From: Chitinophaga horti
GTDB taxonomy: Bacteria; Bacteroidota; Bacteroidia; Chitinophagales; Chitinophagaceae
Assembly: GCF_022867795.2 (NCBI RefSeq)
Contig: NZ_CP107006.1
Coordinates: 2,976,001 to 3,040,000, forward strand
Length of the DNA: 64,000 nucleotides
Reading direction: 5' to 3'
How positions within the stretch are numbered: the first letter of the stretch is position 1; each line of letters begins with the position of its first letter. This document shows, piece after piece, positions 8,471-17,850 of the stretch. The notes under the pieces were generated by a model. The model made no database searches, was not told where the DNA came from, and saw only the letters and a list, made by a program, of their open reading frames with translations. Made by a program: the position numbers and the translations under genes.

Positions 8471-10273
8471 ATGATCAAACATCTGCTGGCCGCGGGTTTG
8501 CTGAGCTTCAGCCTGCAAGCCGCCGCCCAAAAGCCTTTCCACCAATGGGCCGCAACGCCACCAATGGGCTGGAACAGCTGGGATTGTTTCGGGCCTACCG
8601 TAACGGAAGCCGAAGTGAAAGCGAACGCCGACTACATGGCCAAACATCTGAAATCATCCGGCTGGGACTACGTGGTAGTCGACATCCGCTGGTATGTATC
8701 CAACGACAAAGCGCATGGTTACAACGAAACCGATGCGCAATACAACATCGATGAATATGGCCGCTTTACGCCTGCCGTTAACCGCTTCCCCTCTGCGGCC
8801 GGCGGTAAAGGTTTTAAGCCTTTGGCAGATTACCTGCACAGCAAAGGCCTGAAGTTCGGCATACACATCATGCGCGGTATTCCCGTAGAAGCAGTGAAAC
8901 GTAAGCTGCCTGTGAAAGGTACCAACGTAACGGCGGCTGATATTTACAGTCCTGAGGACCAATGCCGCTGGCTACGCGACATGTACACCATCGTTCCGGG
9001 TAAGACCGGTTCGCAGGAATACTACAATTCCATCTTCGAGATGTATGCCTCGTGGGGACTGGATTTCGTGAAGATCGACGACCTGTCGTCACCTATCTAC
9101 TTTACCGAAGAAATAGAAATGATCCGTAAGGCGATTGACCGTACGGGCCGTAAGATCGTGCTGAGCACCTCCCCAGGCGAAACACCCCTGGACCATGCCG
9201 CACACGTACAACAACATGCGAACATGTGGCGTACCGTGGGCGACTTCTGGGATAGCTGGGAGCAGCTGAAAGAACACTTCGATGTGTTCGATCGCTGGAA
9301 TAAATGGCGTACCACCGGCGCCTGGCCCGATGGCGACATGCTGCCCATGGGCCGTATCGGCATTCGTGCGGAGCGTGGCAATCCCAGGATGACTGCTTTT
9401 ACGAAGGACGAGCAGTATACCATGATGAGCCTCTGGGCCATCTTCCGTTCGCCGATGATGTTTGGCGGTAACCTGCCGGATAATGATGCCTTTACGTTAT
9501 CGCTGCTCACCAACAAAGGCATGCTGGAGGTATTGAAGCAAAGCCGTAATAACCGGCCGCTCTTCAACAACCCGCAAACCGCCGCCTGGACGGCCGACGG
9601 CCCTGGCAACAGTAAATACCTCGCTGTTTTCAACAAAGCCGACCAGGTATTGATCGAAGAGGATCGCGCTGTCTGGAAAAGCCAGCTGATCGACCGTAAA
9701 AATCAGTCACAACAGGCAGAAGCGAATATCAGCGGAGCGAAAAAACTGTACCTCGCTGTAACGAAGGGCGGTGACCAGATCGACTGGGACCATGCCGACT
9801 GGATACGCCCAACGATCTACAACGGTAAAGACTCGATCCTGCTCACGAAGTGGGTAAAAGCCAGCTCCGGTTGGGGGCGTGTGAGCCTGAATAAAGGCGT
9901 ATCGGGTAGTCCGCTCGTAGTGAACGGGCAGCGTTACGAGCAAGGTATTGGCGTGCATGCCAACTCCGTAGTGGAGTTCGATATCCCTGAAGGCTACACG
10001 ACCTTTAAGGCCCTTACCGGCCTTGATAATGCGGCCGCCATGCAAAATACCGGCGGCACCGTGCAGTTCTTCGTGTTTACCGAAAACCCTGCCGGTCCGG
10101 CGCCTGCGGAAACGACCAACGTACCTGTAAACCTGGGCGACATCGGCATCCGGGGCAAATACCAGGTGACCGATCTCTGGACGGGCAAAAAAACCGTTCA
10201 GACCGGCGGACAGTTCTCGCCCTTGATACCAAGGCATGGTGCGGGATTGTACAAGATTGAAGCGATTAAATAA
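8471..10273 (+). CDS. GH27 alpha-galactosidase or beta-L-arabinopyranosidase with NPCBM-like domain
   Basis: Signal MIKHLLAAGLLSFSLQAAAQ supports ATG 8471; an in-frame GTG at 8465 is the alternative. The TIM barrel starts with TPPMGWNSWDCFGP. Nucleophile Asp203 lies in FVKIDD and acid/base Asp258 in RTVGDFW, both as in GH27. The C-terminal third contains an NPCBM-like sandwich (GRVSLNKGVSG, YEQGIGVHANS). GH27 members act on alpha-D-galactosides, and some on the stereochemically equivalent beta-L-arabinopyranosides, which would fit the arabinogalactan context. It is the last gene of the plus-strand arm, 7 bases after GH51 and followed by a strong terminator. Confidence 0.93.
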   Translation: MIKHLLAAGLLSFSLQAAAQKPFHQWAATPPMGWNSWDCFGPTVTEAEVKANADYMAKHLKSSGWDYVVVDIRWYVSNDKAHGYNETDAQYNIDEYGRFTPAVNRFPSAAGGKGFKPLADYLHSKGLKFGIHIMRGIPVEAVKRKLPVKGTNVTAADIYSPEDQCRWLRDMYTIVPGKTGSQEYYNSIFEMYASWGLDFVKIDDLSSPIYFTEEIEMIRKAIDRTGRKIVLSTSPGETPLDHAAHVQQHANMWRTVGDFWDSWEQLKEHFDVFDRWNKWRTTGAWPDGDMLPMGRIGIRAERGNPRMTAFTKDEQYTMMSLWAIFRSPMMFGGNLPDNDAFTLSLLTNKGMLEVLKQSRNNRPLFNNPQTAAWTADGPGNSKYLAVFNKADQVLIEEDRAVWKSQLIDRKNQSQQAEANISGAKKLYLAVTKGGDQIDWDHADWIRPTIYNGKDSILLTKWVKASSGWGRVSLNKGVSGSPLVVNGQRYEQGIGVHANSVVEFDIPEGYTTFKALTGLDNAAAMQNTGGTVQFFVFTENPAGPAPAETTNVPVNLGDIGIRGKYQVTDLWTGKKTVQTGGQFSPLIPRHGAGLYKIEAIK

Positions 10274-10281
10274 AGATTTTT

Positions 10282-10312
10282 TCGGGCGGCGGATTCGTCG
10301 CCCGATTTTTTT
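10282..10312 (+). terminator. Rho-independent terminator after GH27
   Basis: Stem TCGGGCG (10282-10288) and CGCCCGA (10299-10305), 10-base loop, followed by seven T. It closes the GH43-GH43-GH51-GH27 operon. Confidence 0.9.
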
Positions 10313-10609
10313 ATGAGTAGCCGAAGCTAATGCGGCTTCGTCCAACTGTCCGTTACACCTAACGTCTTGAGGAACGCCATCGGTCTTAACAACGCCGCCA
10401 TTCGTAGGCCGATAATAGTAAAGGTATATCCATCGTACATGCTCCCTATACTCCCCGTCACGCCCATGGCGGGTTTTAGCGAATGAGCATATCCACTGGA
10501 TATAGGATCGACATAGGAACAGCCTATTTGCCCATTATTTTTTCCACTATATGGTCCCCCCGAGCACATTTCGTCGTTTTAGACAGTGAGTAACCCTAAC
10601 CATATCGCT
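10313..10609. other. Intergenic stretch without a supported gene
   Basis: About 300 bases with codons and base pattern unlike the flanking enzymes. An open frame of 80 codons runs on the minus strand (10569-10327), but it is rich in ATA, AGT and GGG codons and matches nothing I recognise. No repeat or RNA gene is visible. The promoter of the following lipoprotein must lie here if it is not read through from GH27. Confidence 0.5.
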
Positions 10610-11209
10610 ATGTGTAACCTACTCAGATATACGAACCTACTACTGTTGTGGCTAGCATTGTCTGCTTGTGACGATGAGGTAGTGTTGCCGGAAGGCGGCG
10701 AGGGGCCCGATTTTGTGGAGGTAATCCGGCTAAGGGATTACATTCATAACCTGCGGGAATATGCGCCCATGCGGAACCAGATTGGCGGGACGCCACCACC
10801 GTCTCCGCCACTGAATCCGATACCGCTGCTGGACAGCCTGGTAGATGCGGCGCTGTTCGCAGATACGATACAGTTCCGGGGGATGGATACTGCTTACTTT
10901 TTGCCGCCGGAGCTGAAAGTGCAGCCGAAAGTGGAGGGATCAACGAGTTATCTTGACGTGACGATCCTATGCGATACGGTGACCAACCAGATACGGGGCG
11001 CCATTGTGAATATGGGCAAACGCGAATGTTACACGCATTACTTTGATACGGACCTTATCCCCGGGCGGCGGGGAAGCTTCCGGTTTTATATGCAGGAGAC
11101 GTGGGATTACTCCACCCGTAAATTCAATGATAACGCAGTCGTGTGGGGCCACGTTGGCCAGAATACGATCACTTGTTATGCGATGATCTATACAAATATC
11201 TTCTTTTAG
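10610..11209 (+). CDS. Small lipoprotein of unknown function
   Basis: 199 residues from ATG 10610, where the lipoprotein signal begins (LLLLWLALSAC, then DDE). An in-frame GTG at 10586 would put unneeded residues ahead of the signal. The mature part is acidic and proline-rich near residues 60-75 (GGTPPPSPPLNPIP), then probably all beta (STSYLDVTILCDTVTNQIRG, FRFYMQETWDYST). I recognise no family. Codon choice early in the gene (CTA, ATA, AGA) differs from the GH genes. Acidic residues just after the cysteine would suit surface export. It may belong to the polysaccharide locus or be an insertion between its two arms. Confidence 0.75.
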   Translation: MCNLLRYTNLLLLWLALSACDDEVVLPEGGEGPDFVEVIRLRDYIHNLREYAPMRNQIGGTPPPSPPLNPIPLLDSLVDAALFADTIQFRGMDTAYFLPPELKVQPKVEGSTSYLDVTILCDTVTNQIRGAIVNMGKRECYTHYFDTDLIPGRRGSFRFYMQETWDYSTRKFNDNAVVWGHVGQNTITCYAMIYTNIFF

Positions 11210-11229
11210 ACCGATAACATTTGTTTATG

Positions 11230-11267
11230 AAAAAGGAAGGCCGGTATTGACCGGCCTTCAATTTTTT
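11230..11267. terminator. Bidirectional terminator
   Basis: Perfect 10-base stem GAAGGCCGGT/ACCGGCCTTC (11236-11245 and 11250-11259) with a 4-base loop. It has a T run on the plus side and an A run (T on the minus strand) at 11230-11234. It serves the convergent lipoprotein and MFS genes. Confidence 0.9.
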
Positions 11268-11272
11268 ATTTG

Positions 11273-12559
11273 TTAATGCACGGGAGTGTTACCAACTCCG
11301 GTACTTCCCTCAATCACGCGCTGCAAATCGGGCCGTTCTTTCTTTTCGCGGCTGAATATCTGTTTAATGATCACGATGCTCAGCAACATACAAACCGCTC
11401 CTATCACAAAGTGGATGCCCGGGAAGTGGAAGGGGGCTTTTGCAGAAGTAAAATAGCTGAAAGTGCCGTTCATTAACAAAGGACCAAAGATCGTAGAGAG
11501 GCTCATCAGGCTGGTAAGGGAACCTTGCAGCTCGCCCTGCTGGTTGGCCGGTACATGACCTGCGATGACCGCCTGTAAGGACGGGCCGCAAATACCACCC
11601 AGGCAGTACGGCACCAGGAAGGCGAACATCATCCACCCTTCCGTGGCGACGGCAAACAGTAGCATACCAAGTGCATAAAGGCCCAACCCCAGGTAAATGC
11701 TCTTCTCATTACCTATTTTAGGGTTCACCACGCGAGTGAGTCCTCCCTGCACCGCGCCGACCAACACACCTACCACTGCAAGCGAAATCCCCACCATTGA
11801 ATCGCTCCACTGGAAGCGGTAAATCGTAAAGAAGTTCCAGTTGCCCTGCACGGCCTGTCCGCCTAAGTAAATCAGGAAAAATGCGAAAGCAAGCCCGCCG
11901 ATTTCGGGGTGTTTGGCCAGGAAGTTCAGCGAACCGATGGGATTGGCCCTTGACCACTCGAATGAACGACGTTTATCCTTCGGCAGCGATTCGGGCAGCA
12001 GGAAGTAACCGTACAGGCAGTTGAGCAGGCAAAGTGCCGCAGCCGCATAAAACGGTGCGCGAATGCCCCATACGGCGAGACCGGCACCCAGTGCGGGGCC
12101 GAGTGTGAAGCCGAGTCCGAAGGCGGCGCCTACCAACCCGAAGTTCTTGGCGCGGCTTACTTCGTCGGTGCTGATATCCGCGATATACGCAGAGGCCGTC
12201 GTGAAACTCGCCCCGGTAATACCAGCGATTACCCGGCCAAGGAATAGCCAGTTATAACTGGGGGCGAGAGCAAGAATCAGGTAATCGAGCCCGAAACCGA
12301 GCAGCGACAGCAGTAATACAGGGCGGCGGCCATAGCGGTCGCTCAGGTTACCGATGATCGGGGCGCATGCGAATTGCATCACGGCAAATACAGAGATGAG
12401 GTAAGCGCCATACTCAGCGGCCTCATTCACGGCTATCCCTTTCAGTTCGGCGATAAGCGTGGCCATTACGGGGATGATGAGTCCCCAACCCATCATGTCG
12501 ATCAGCAGGGTGACGAAAACAAATCCTAAAGCAGCTTTCCGGTTCGATTTTAATAACAT
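11273..12559 (-). CDS. MFS transporter, TetA-like DHA1 family
   Basis: 428 residues with about 12 hydrophobic segments. The cytoplasmic loop after helix 2 has the MFS signature GNLSDRYGRRPVLL, and helix 4 has FLGRVIAGITGASFTTASAY, as in TetA/Bcr-type drug:proton antiporters. Length is normal for the family. It sits inside the polysaccharide locus but is separated from GH35 by a terminator and faces a different operon, so it may be a drug or sugar exporter unrelated to glycan use. Substrate cannot be read from sequence. It probably starts from its own promoter in 12560-12676. Confidence 0.92.
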   Translation of the reverse strand: MLLKSNRKAALGFVFVTLLIDMMGWGLIIPVMATLIAELKGIAVNEAAEYGAYLISVFAVMQFACAPIIGNLSDRYGRRPVLLLSLLGFGLDYLILALAPSYNWLFLGRVIAGITGASFTTASAYIADISTDEVSRAKNFGLVGAAFGLGFTLGPALGAGLAVWGIRAPFYAAAALCLLNCLYGYFLLPESLPKDKRRSFEWSRANPIGSLNFLAKHPEIGGLAFAFFLIYLGGQAVQGNWNFFTIYRFQWSDSMVGISLAVVGVLVGAVQGGLTRVVNPKIGNEKSIYLGLGLYALGMLLFAVATEGWMMFAFLVPYCLGGICGPSLQAVIAGHVPANQQGELQGSLTSLMSLSTIFGPLLMNGTFSYFTSAKAPFHFPGIHFVIGAVCMLLSIVIIKQIFSREKKERPDLQRVIEGSTGVGNTPVH

Positions 12560-12676
12560 ATGGCGTGTTTTTTAGGGTGCCGGCGCGTTGGCCGGTGTAA
12601 TTAAGGGAAGCAAACTTACAACGAAATCGGCGAGGTGGAAAGGGGCAATTGAGACAAAAAGGGAGCGGATGGACAC

Positions 12677-12704
12677 AAAAAAGGGAGAAGTAGAAACTTC
12701 TCCC
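12677..12704 (-). terminator. Terminator after GH35
   Basis: On the minus strand GGGAGAAGT, a 4-base loop, ACTTCTCCC, then six T. The stem occupies 12683-12704. It ends the SusC-SusD-GH30-GH35 transcript. Confidence 0.92.
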
Positions 12705-12749
12705 GTCATTTAGCAATAGAATTGTATTAAAGTGAATGGATTGACTAGT

Positions 12750-14567
12750 TTATCTGCGCTCCGTGAGCACATCGAGGACCGGCGTACTGCGGCTGCGCAA
12801 CACGTCCTGTTCCGGCTTCAGCAGTTCCAGCACCACAACTTCGTTGGCGCCTTTCTTCAGCCACTCTACCGGCACATAAATAGTTTGCTGCGGACCTATC
12901 TCCCAATATCTTCCCAGGTGATGCCCGTTGATCCATACACAGCCTTTACCCCAGGACGACATGTCCAGGTAAGTATCGGCAGGCGCATCAACATTAAACA
13001 CACCACGTTTGATGGAAGGTGCTCCTTCGGCCGGTTTGTCCGGTATGTTCGCCGGGGCCTGTTCGAAAGGCAGCGGGGCCATTTGCCAGCCGGTAAGTTC
13101 GCGGCCGCCAAAGGTCACTTTGCCTACGATGCCTTTGTTATTTTTTAGCAGGTTCGGACCGTAGTTGATGCGACCCAGGTTTTCCACCAGGATGTCCAGC
13201 TGCACAGTGCCTGCGGGCAGCGTCAACTCCAAACTATCCAGTTTAAGTCTTCTGTCCAGCACGCCCACCCGTTTGCCGTTCACGAACACCAGTCCGTAGT
13301 CGCGCAGTTCTTTGACTGACAGCAGCCCGGATTTGCCGCCCTGCACTTTCGTGCGGTACAGTACAAAACCGTAAGGTTGCTTCAGCGCTTCGAACGTTTG
13401 CGGGCGTTGCGCGGTGCGCATAGCGGGCAGCATGGAGAACAGGGAAGCTGACTGTGTAAATTTAATATCGGGTAACGCGGTAGCAGGTTTGGCTGCAGGC
13501 ACCGCTGTGAGTGTTTGCCCGGGTTGCAGGTGTTTGGCGATTACTTCGCGGAACTGCATGAACTTGGGTGTGGCATTGCCGGCTTCGTCCAGCGGTGCGT
13601 CGTAATCATAGCTGCTGGTTTGTGGTTCATAGAAGCTGGTATCGTAACAGTTAGCACCGTTCATATAGGCACGTGTGGTGCCACCATGAAACATGTACAT
13701 GTTAACCGATAGTCCGTTTGCCAACAGGGTATCCAGCTTTTCTGCATACACATCCGCAGGGGACGTATGATGCTTTTCGCCCCACCAGTCGAACCAGGCC
13801 GGGTACCATTCCGCTACATAGAACGGGCCTTTGCCATTGTGATATTTACGTACCAGTGATTTTACACGTTCTGGTTTATCCAGCCCGTTTACCGCAGGCA
13901 GAAAGCCCGGCAGGTAGCCAGCTTCCACGTCCTTAGCGGGATCGCAGGTATACAGCAGGCAGTCGAAACCCGCCTGCCGGAACATTTGTTCGTTGATGCG
14001 CAGGTATTCTTTATCAGACCCATAAGAACCATATTCATTTTCCACCTGTACCATCAGTACATTGCCACCGTGGTTGACCAGGTAAGGCGATAACTGTTTG
14101 CCCACCTGGTTAATATAACGGCGGTAAGCAGCGAGGTATTTAGGCTCTGTGCTTCTTACTTTTAATCCGGGTTGATTCTGCAACCAATAAGGATAACCGC
14201 CAAACTCCCACTCCGCGCATACGTACGGACTGGGGCGCAGGATCACCCACATACCTTCTTCTTTTGCGATCTTCACAAACTCGGCAATGTCATGATTGCC
14301 TTTAAAATCGTATTGCCCTTCCTGTGGTTCGTGTACGTTCCAGAACACGTAGGTACCGATCGTATTCAGGCCCATCGCTTTTGCCATTTGTATGCGGTGA
14401 CGCCAGGCCTCACGGGGTACGCGCGGGTAGTGTATTTCGCCAGATATCATCTGGAAGGGTTTACCATCCAGTAAAAAATGTTCGTCACTATAGGCGAACG
14501 TATGTTGTTGCTGCGCAAAGCCGGATAACTGCCATAACAGCGCCAGCGCTAATAACCATCCTTTCAT
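12750..14567 (-). CDS. GH35 beta-galactosidase
   Basis: 605 residues with a Sec signal ending SGFAQ. The N-terminal TIM barrel has the GH35 sequence YVFWNVHEPQEGQYDF, acid/base Glu178 in QVENEYG and nucleophile Glu253 in VAEWYPAW. Beta-sandwich domains follow from about 340 (galactose-binding-like, WGKGCVWINGHHLGRYW near the C-terminus). It should remove terminal beta-galactose, plausibly from beta-1,3 or beta-1,6 galactan side chains exposed by the neighbouring GH30. It starts 10 bases after the GH30 stop, so the two are translated from one message. Confidence 0.95.
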   Translation of the reverse strand: MKGWLLALALLWQLSGFAQQQHTFAYSDEHFLLDGKPFQMISGEIHYPRVPREAWRHRIQMAKAMGLNTIGTYVFWNVHEPQEGQYDFKGNHDIAEFVKIAKEEGMWVILRPSPYVCAEWEFGGYPYWLQNQPGLKVRSTEPKYLAAYRRYINQVGKQLSPYLVNHGGNVLMVQVENEYGSYGSDKEYLRINEQMFRQAGFDCLLYTCDPAKDVEAGYLPGFLPAVNGLDKPERVKSLVRKYHNGKGPFYVAEWYPAWFDWWGEKHHTSPADVYAEKLDTLLANGLSVNMYMFHGGTTRAYMNGANCYDTSFYEPQTSSYDYDAPLDEAGNATPKFMQFREVIAKHLQPGQTLTAVPAAKPATALPDIKFTQSASLFSMLPAMRTAQRPQTFEALKQPYGFVLYRTKVQGGKSGLLSVKELRDYGLVFVNGKRVGVLDRRLKLDSLELTLPAGTVQLDILVENLGRINYGPNLLKNNKGIVGKVTFGGRELTGWQMAPLPFEQAPANIPDKPAEGAPSIKRGVFNVDAPADTYLDMSSWGKGCVWINGHHLGRYWEIGPQQTIYVPVEWLKKGANEVVVLELLKPEQDVLRSRSTPVLDVLTERR

Positions 14568-14577
14568 CTGCCTGAAT

Positions 14578-16071
14578 CTATTTTTTGTTGTTTATAACGA
14601 GGGTTACGATACTCTCGGGAGCTACTTCCAACACACTTCCTACATTAGCTTTGGCGAGTGCAGCGTTGGCGCTGGTGGTGTAAGTAACGGCTGCGTTTGT
14701 ACCGGTATCAATACGCTTCGCGGTTTTACCCGCATTCACAATCACCACGACTGTCTGACGCGCCTTTTTATTTTTCCATGCGGATACGTACAGGTCTTTT
14801 TCCGCACCGGGCAGCTGCACGTCGATTCGCTGCATACCCGGACGAACGAAGCGGCTGTAGTTGCCCATGGCCCATAACATGTTACTGCTCTGTAACCAAC
14901 CTCCGTCTTTCTTCTTTTCTACGTAGATGAGCCCATCTTTGTAATCGTAGGCCGATATGGCCAGCCACCATTGCCAGGCAGTAGCATTCGCTATGGCGAG
15001 ATCGGTATGTATGGTGCGGGCTACATAAAGTGCCGCGGTAATACCTGTATCTCTTCGACTGCCATTAATATCACCATCATTGTCACCAAGGATGCAATAT
15101 TCTGACTGCCAGAAGTCGAGCCCTTTCACAGCAGCTACACCTTCTTTCACACGCTGGCGTAGTGCCACGCCTTTCTCATAAGGCGAAGTACTGAAGTAGC
15201 TATGTGCAGCAGCCACCCGGGCCACCTGTGGCAGGTAACTTACGTCATTGGCCGATCCGGGTTTAAGAAGGTCGTTTACCTGGTTACCACGGCCGGGTTT
15301 ATCATCATCTTCCAGTAAATATTTGATATGCCCTGCTTCAGGCACAATTATTTTCGTGTTGAGGCGCTGTTGCTTTAACTGCGCTGCCAGCTGTTTTACC
15401 AGGCTGCTGATCTCCCGGTTGGTATAGGGTGAACCTTCTTGTCCCCCATCGCTCCAATCCCATTGCGGTTCGTTTACCGGGCTAATGAAATCGAAACGGA
15501 TACCTGTTTTGCGTTGCAAGCCTTTCAGCACATCGGTCGTGTAAGTGGCGAAGGCTTTGAACTGGCTGCTGTCGATATTACAAACACCTTTATCGGCAAA
15601 GGCTTTATGATTTTTAGTGAGGGTAACGGGCGGACTATTAAAGAACGCCAGGAAGTAAGGCACACCTCTTTGTTTGGCGGCCGTCAGGAACCATTGCTGG
15701 GCCGATTGCCTGTTCCAGTTATAACTGCCGTCTGCTTCAAGAAAAGATTCGGCGCGGCGCCATTCATCGCGGATACCGCTCTCACGGCCCTGTTGCGTGC
15801 TGCCGGCACCAAGATTCATACGCCACATCGTAAGACCAATACCTTTCGGTTGCCCGTTGGCGGTAGTATCCAGGCTAAACAACCAGTCGGCCATTTGGTT
15901 CCGCTGCGCATCCGGCCAATTGCCGGTAAACTGGCATGCCCAGGCGTCGGAAGCGCCGAAGTTATGTATAACCTGGTAAGTTTTGTGCTCATCGATTGTC
16001 AGCTTCAGCGGGGTTTGCGCTTTCAGCAACGTGGGTAACAGGCAGGCTGCCAGTATAAAACGGACCATCAT
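14578..16071 (-). CDS. GH30 glycosidase, probable endo-beta-1,6-galactanase
   Basis: 497 residues with signal MMVRFILAACLLPTLLKAQ (ATG 16068 is an equal alternative start). The barrel has acid/base Glu201 in SPVNEPQWDW and nucleophile Glu324 in FWQSEYC; a beta domain follows from about 400. SPVNEPQWDW followed by QEGSPY resembles GH30 subfamily 5, known for endo-beta-1,6-galactanases, more than the glucosylceramidase or xylanase branches. This subfamily call is from memory of the motif and is less sure than the family. It lies 61 bases after SusD across a hairpin. With GH35 and the arabinosidases it points to type II arabinogalactan. Confidence 0.9.
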   Translation of the reverse strand: MMVRFILAACLLPTLLKAQTPLKLTIDEHKTYQVIHNFGASDAWACQFTGNWPDAQRNQMADWLFSLDTTANGQPKGIGLTMWRMNLGAGSTQQGRESGIRDEWRRAESFLEADGSYNWNRQSAQQWFLTAAKQRGVPYFLAFFNSPPVTLTKNHKAFADKGVCNIDSSQFKAFATYTTDVLKGLQRKTGIRFDFISPVNEPQWDWSDGGQEGSPYTNREISSLVKQLAAQLKQQRLNTKIIVPEAGHIKYLLEDDDKPGRGNQVNDLLKPGSANDVSYLPQVARVAAAHSYFSTSPYEKGVALRQRVKEGVAAVKGLDFWQSEYCILGDNDGDINGSRRDTGITAALYVARTIHTDLAIANATAWQWWLAISAYDYKDGLIYVEKKKDGGWLQSSNMLWAMGNYSRFVRPGMQRIDVQLPGAEKDLYVSAWKNKKARQTVVVIVNAGKTAKRIDTGTNAAVTYTTSANAALAKANVGSVLEVAPESIVTLVINNKK

Positions 16072-16088
16072 TCAAACAATTTTATAAA

Positions 16089-16127
16089 GATTTTCACCCG
16101 CTGCAATTTGCAGCAGCGGGTGAAATC
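16089..16127 (-). terminator. Hairpin between susD and GH30, possible attenuator
   Basis: A 15-base stem (16113-16127 with 16089-16104, one bulged T) and an 8-base loop, followed on the minus strand by the T-rich but interrupted TCTTTATAAAATTGTTTG. It may end part of the SusCD transcripts or stabilise their 3' ends before the enzyme genes. Confidence 0.7.
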
Positions 16128-16132
16128 TAATA

Positions 16133-17833
16133 CTAATAGTCTTTATTCTGCTGTAATTTATTCGAAGAGGCCAGAATTTCCGCACGCGGGATCGGCAGCC
16201 AGTAATGTTTAGGCTCAAAGCGGCGACCATCCAGTGCCACTTTCGTCGTGTAGGTAAACGTGCTGCCAGTCCTGTTGATAGTGATACCATTGGCAGGCCT
16301 GTTCTCCGTTACATCAGCGATCATCCACCTTCTTACGTCATAGAAACGAAACTCTTCGAACGCGAGTTCTACCCTTCTTTCATAACGTACTGCATCACGC
16401 AGCTGCGCCTGACCAATACCTGCAGCGAGAGCCGGCATGTTCACACCGGTACGGGCACGCACCGCATTCAGTGCAGCGCGGGCACTCATGGTAGCACCCG
16501 TAGGCACAACATCCGGACCGTAAGCTTCGTTGGCCGCTTCTGCATAGTTCAGCAGCACTTCTGCATAACGCATATAGATCCACGGCTGGAAGCCCGCATT
16601 ACCCCAAGGGTTCTGCAATGGATAGGCATCGTTCATGAACTTGCGGAGATAGTAACCGGTTTTCGAAGTATTCCAGTTGTCCGGACCATCTTTACTGTCT
16701 TTACCACCAGGGGTAAATGTTTCAATCGTTGAGCCACGGTAAGAAGCGCCGTTGTACAACACGGTGTAATAGAAACGTGGGTCTCTGCCTACGTACGGGT
16801 TGTTCGCATCGTAACCGGAAGTACCGTCAGTAATCGGGCGACCGTTCGCCATTGCGTAATCATCTACGAGGTTCTGCAAAGGCAGGTTACCGCCCCAGCC
16901 ACCATAGCTGTTCGGACCATTCGCGATCTCGAGGTGTACGTGGTTGGCGTTTCTTGTATACAGGCGGGCGAAGATGATCTCAGGATTGTTGTCGGCCGAG
17001 AGGAACATCTTATCATAACCGCCCTGGTAAATGCTGTACTTGTTCAGGGAAATCACTGCTGCAGCTGCAGTAGCGGCATCGGCCCAGGTGCCGGCGTTGT
17101 ACAACGGACTGGCCGCATACAGGGCGAGGCGCGCTTTCAGGGCGAGTGCAGCGCCTTTGGTGGCGCGGCCCATCGGCCATGCGGTACTGTTATTTTCAGG
17201 CAATAATGCTGCGGCCTGGTCTAATTGAGCAATAGTATAATCCAGGCTTTCTTTCAGCGTAGCGCGGGTGAACAGCGAATCGTTCTGCAGGTTGTCGCTT
17301 AGCTCCAGTACTTTGTCGCCCATGAGCACTACCCCGCCGTAGTTACGGATCAGGTCATGGTAACGGAAAGCGCGGATAAATTGCAATTCACCTTTCAGCC
17401 ACTGGCGGTGTGGTTCGCTGATCGTCAGTTGTGGCAAACCGTTCAGCGCGAAGTTACATTCACGGATGCTGCGGTAGCTACGCGGCCAGATGGTCGCCGC
17501 CATACCGAGGTTTTCGGGTGCCAGCAAACCTTTCTGGATCAGCCAGGTATTATCATCGTTGTTGTAGATCGATTCATCTGTGATGGAACTCCATAAACTG
17601 TACTCGAAACCACGGCCAAAACCAGGATCGGTACCGTCGCCTTCTTTATCCTGCAAACGTGCGCCGATGTAACGATTGCGTACATACGCCTCGAATACGA
17701 GCGAGTCTGACAGCAACACACTTTGTTCAAATTTATCCGTAGGCCTTACGTCGAGCAAATCGCGGTTGCAGGACGTGTAGAGTGCGGAGGTGGCCAGTAA
17801 GCAGGCCGAATATATGATGGACTTAATTTGCAT
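16133..17833 (-). CDS. SusD/RagB family nutrient-binding lipoprotein
   Basis: 566 residues. The lipoprotein signal ends LYTSC and is followed by NRDLLDVRPTDKF, the usual SusD start. Tetratricopeptide-like helices follow, and the C-terminal SusD region carries RYAEVLLNYAEAANE and VRYERRVELAFEEFRFYDVR. It is the surface glycan-binding partner that caps the SusC channel, 17 bases downstream of susC. Ligand is inferred from the GH30, GH35, GH43 and GH51 neighbours. Confidence 0.96.
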   Translation of the reverse strand: MQIKSIIYSACLLATSALYTSCNRDLLDVRPTDKFEQSVLLSDSLVFEAYVRNRYIGARLQDKEGDGTDPGFGRGFEYSLWSSITDESIYNNDDNTWLIQKGLLAPENLGMAATIWPRSYRSIRECNFALNGLPQLTISEPHRQWLKGELQFIRAFRYHDLIRNYGGVVLMGDKVLELSDNLQNDSLFTRATLKESLDYTIAQLDQAAALLPENNSTAWPMGRATKGAALALKARLALYAASPLYNAGTWADAATAAAAVISLNKYSIYQGGYDKMFLSADNNPEIIFARLYTRNANHVHLEIANGPNSYGGWGGNLPLQNLVDDYAMANGRPITDGTSGYDANNPYVGRDPRFYYTVLYNGASYRGSTIETFTPGGKDSKDGPDNWNTSKTGYYLRKFMNDAYPLQNPWGNAGFQPWIYMRYAEVLLNYAEAANEAYGPDVVPTGATMSARAALNAVRARTGVNMPALAAGIGQAQLRDAVRYERRVELAFEEFRFYDVRRWMIADVTENRPANGITINRTGSTFTYTTKVALDGRRFEPKHYWLPIPRAEILASSNKLQQNKDY

Positions 17834-17850
17834 TTTTCTTCTTTTTTCGG

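Noticed and set aside
10327..10569. Minus-strand frame of 80 codons after GH27
   Set aside because: Codon use is unlike genes nearby, no signal or motif is seen, and a stop lies two codons before the ATG. It is not supported as a gene.
12605..12618. GGAAGCAAACTT resembling an arm of the palindromic repeat
   Set aside because: Only about 12 bases match and the CGTCATTGCGA end is missing, so chance is likely.
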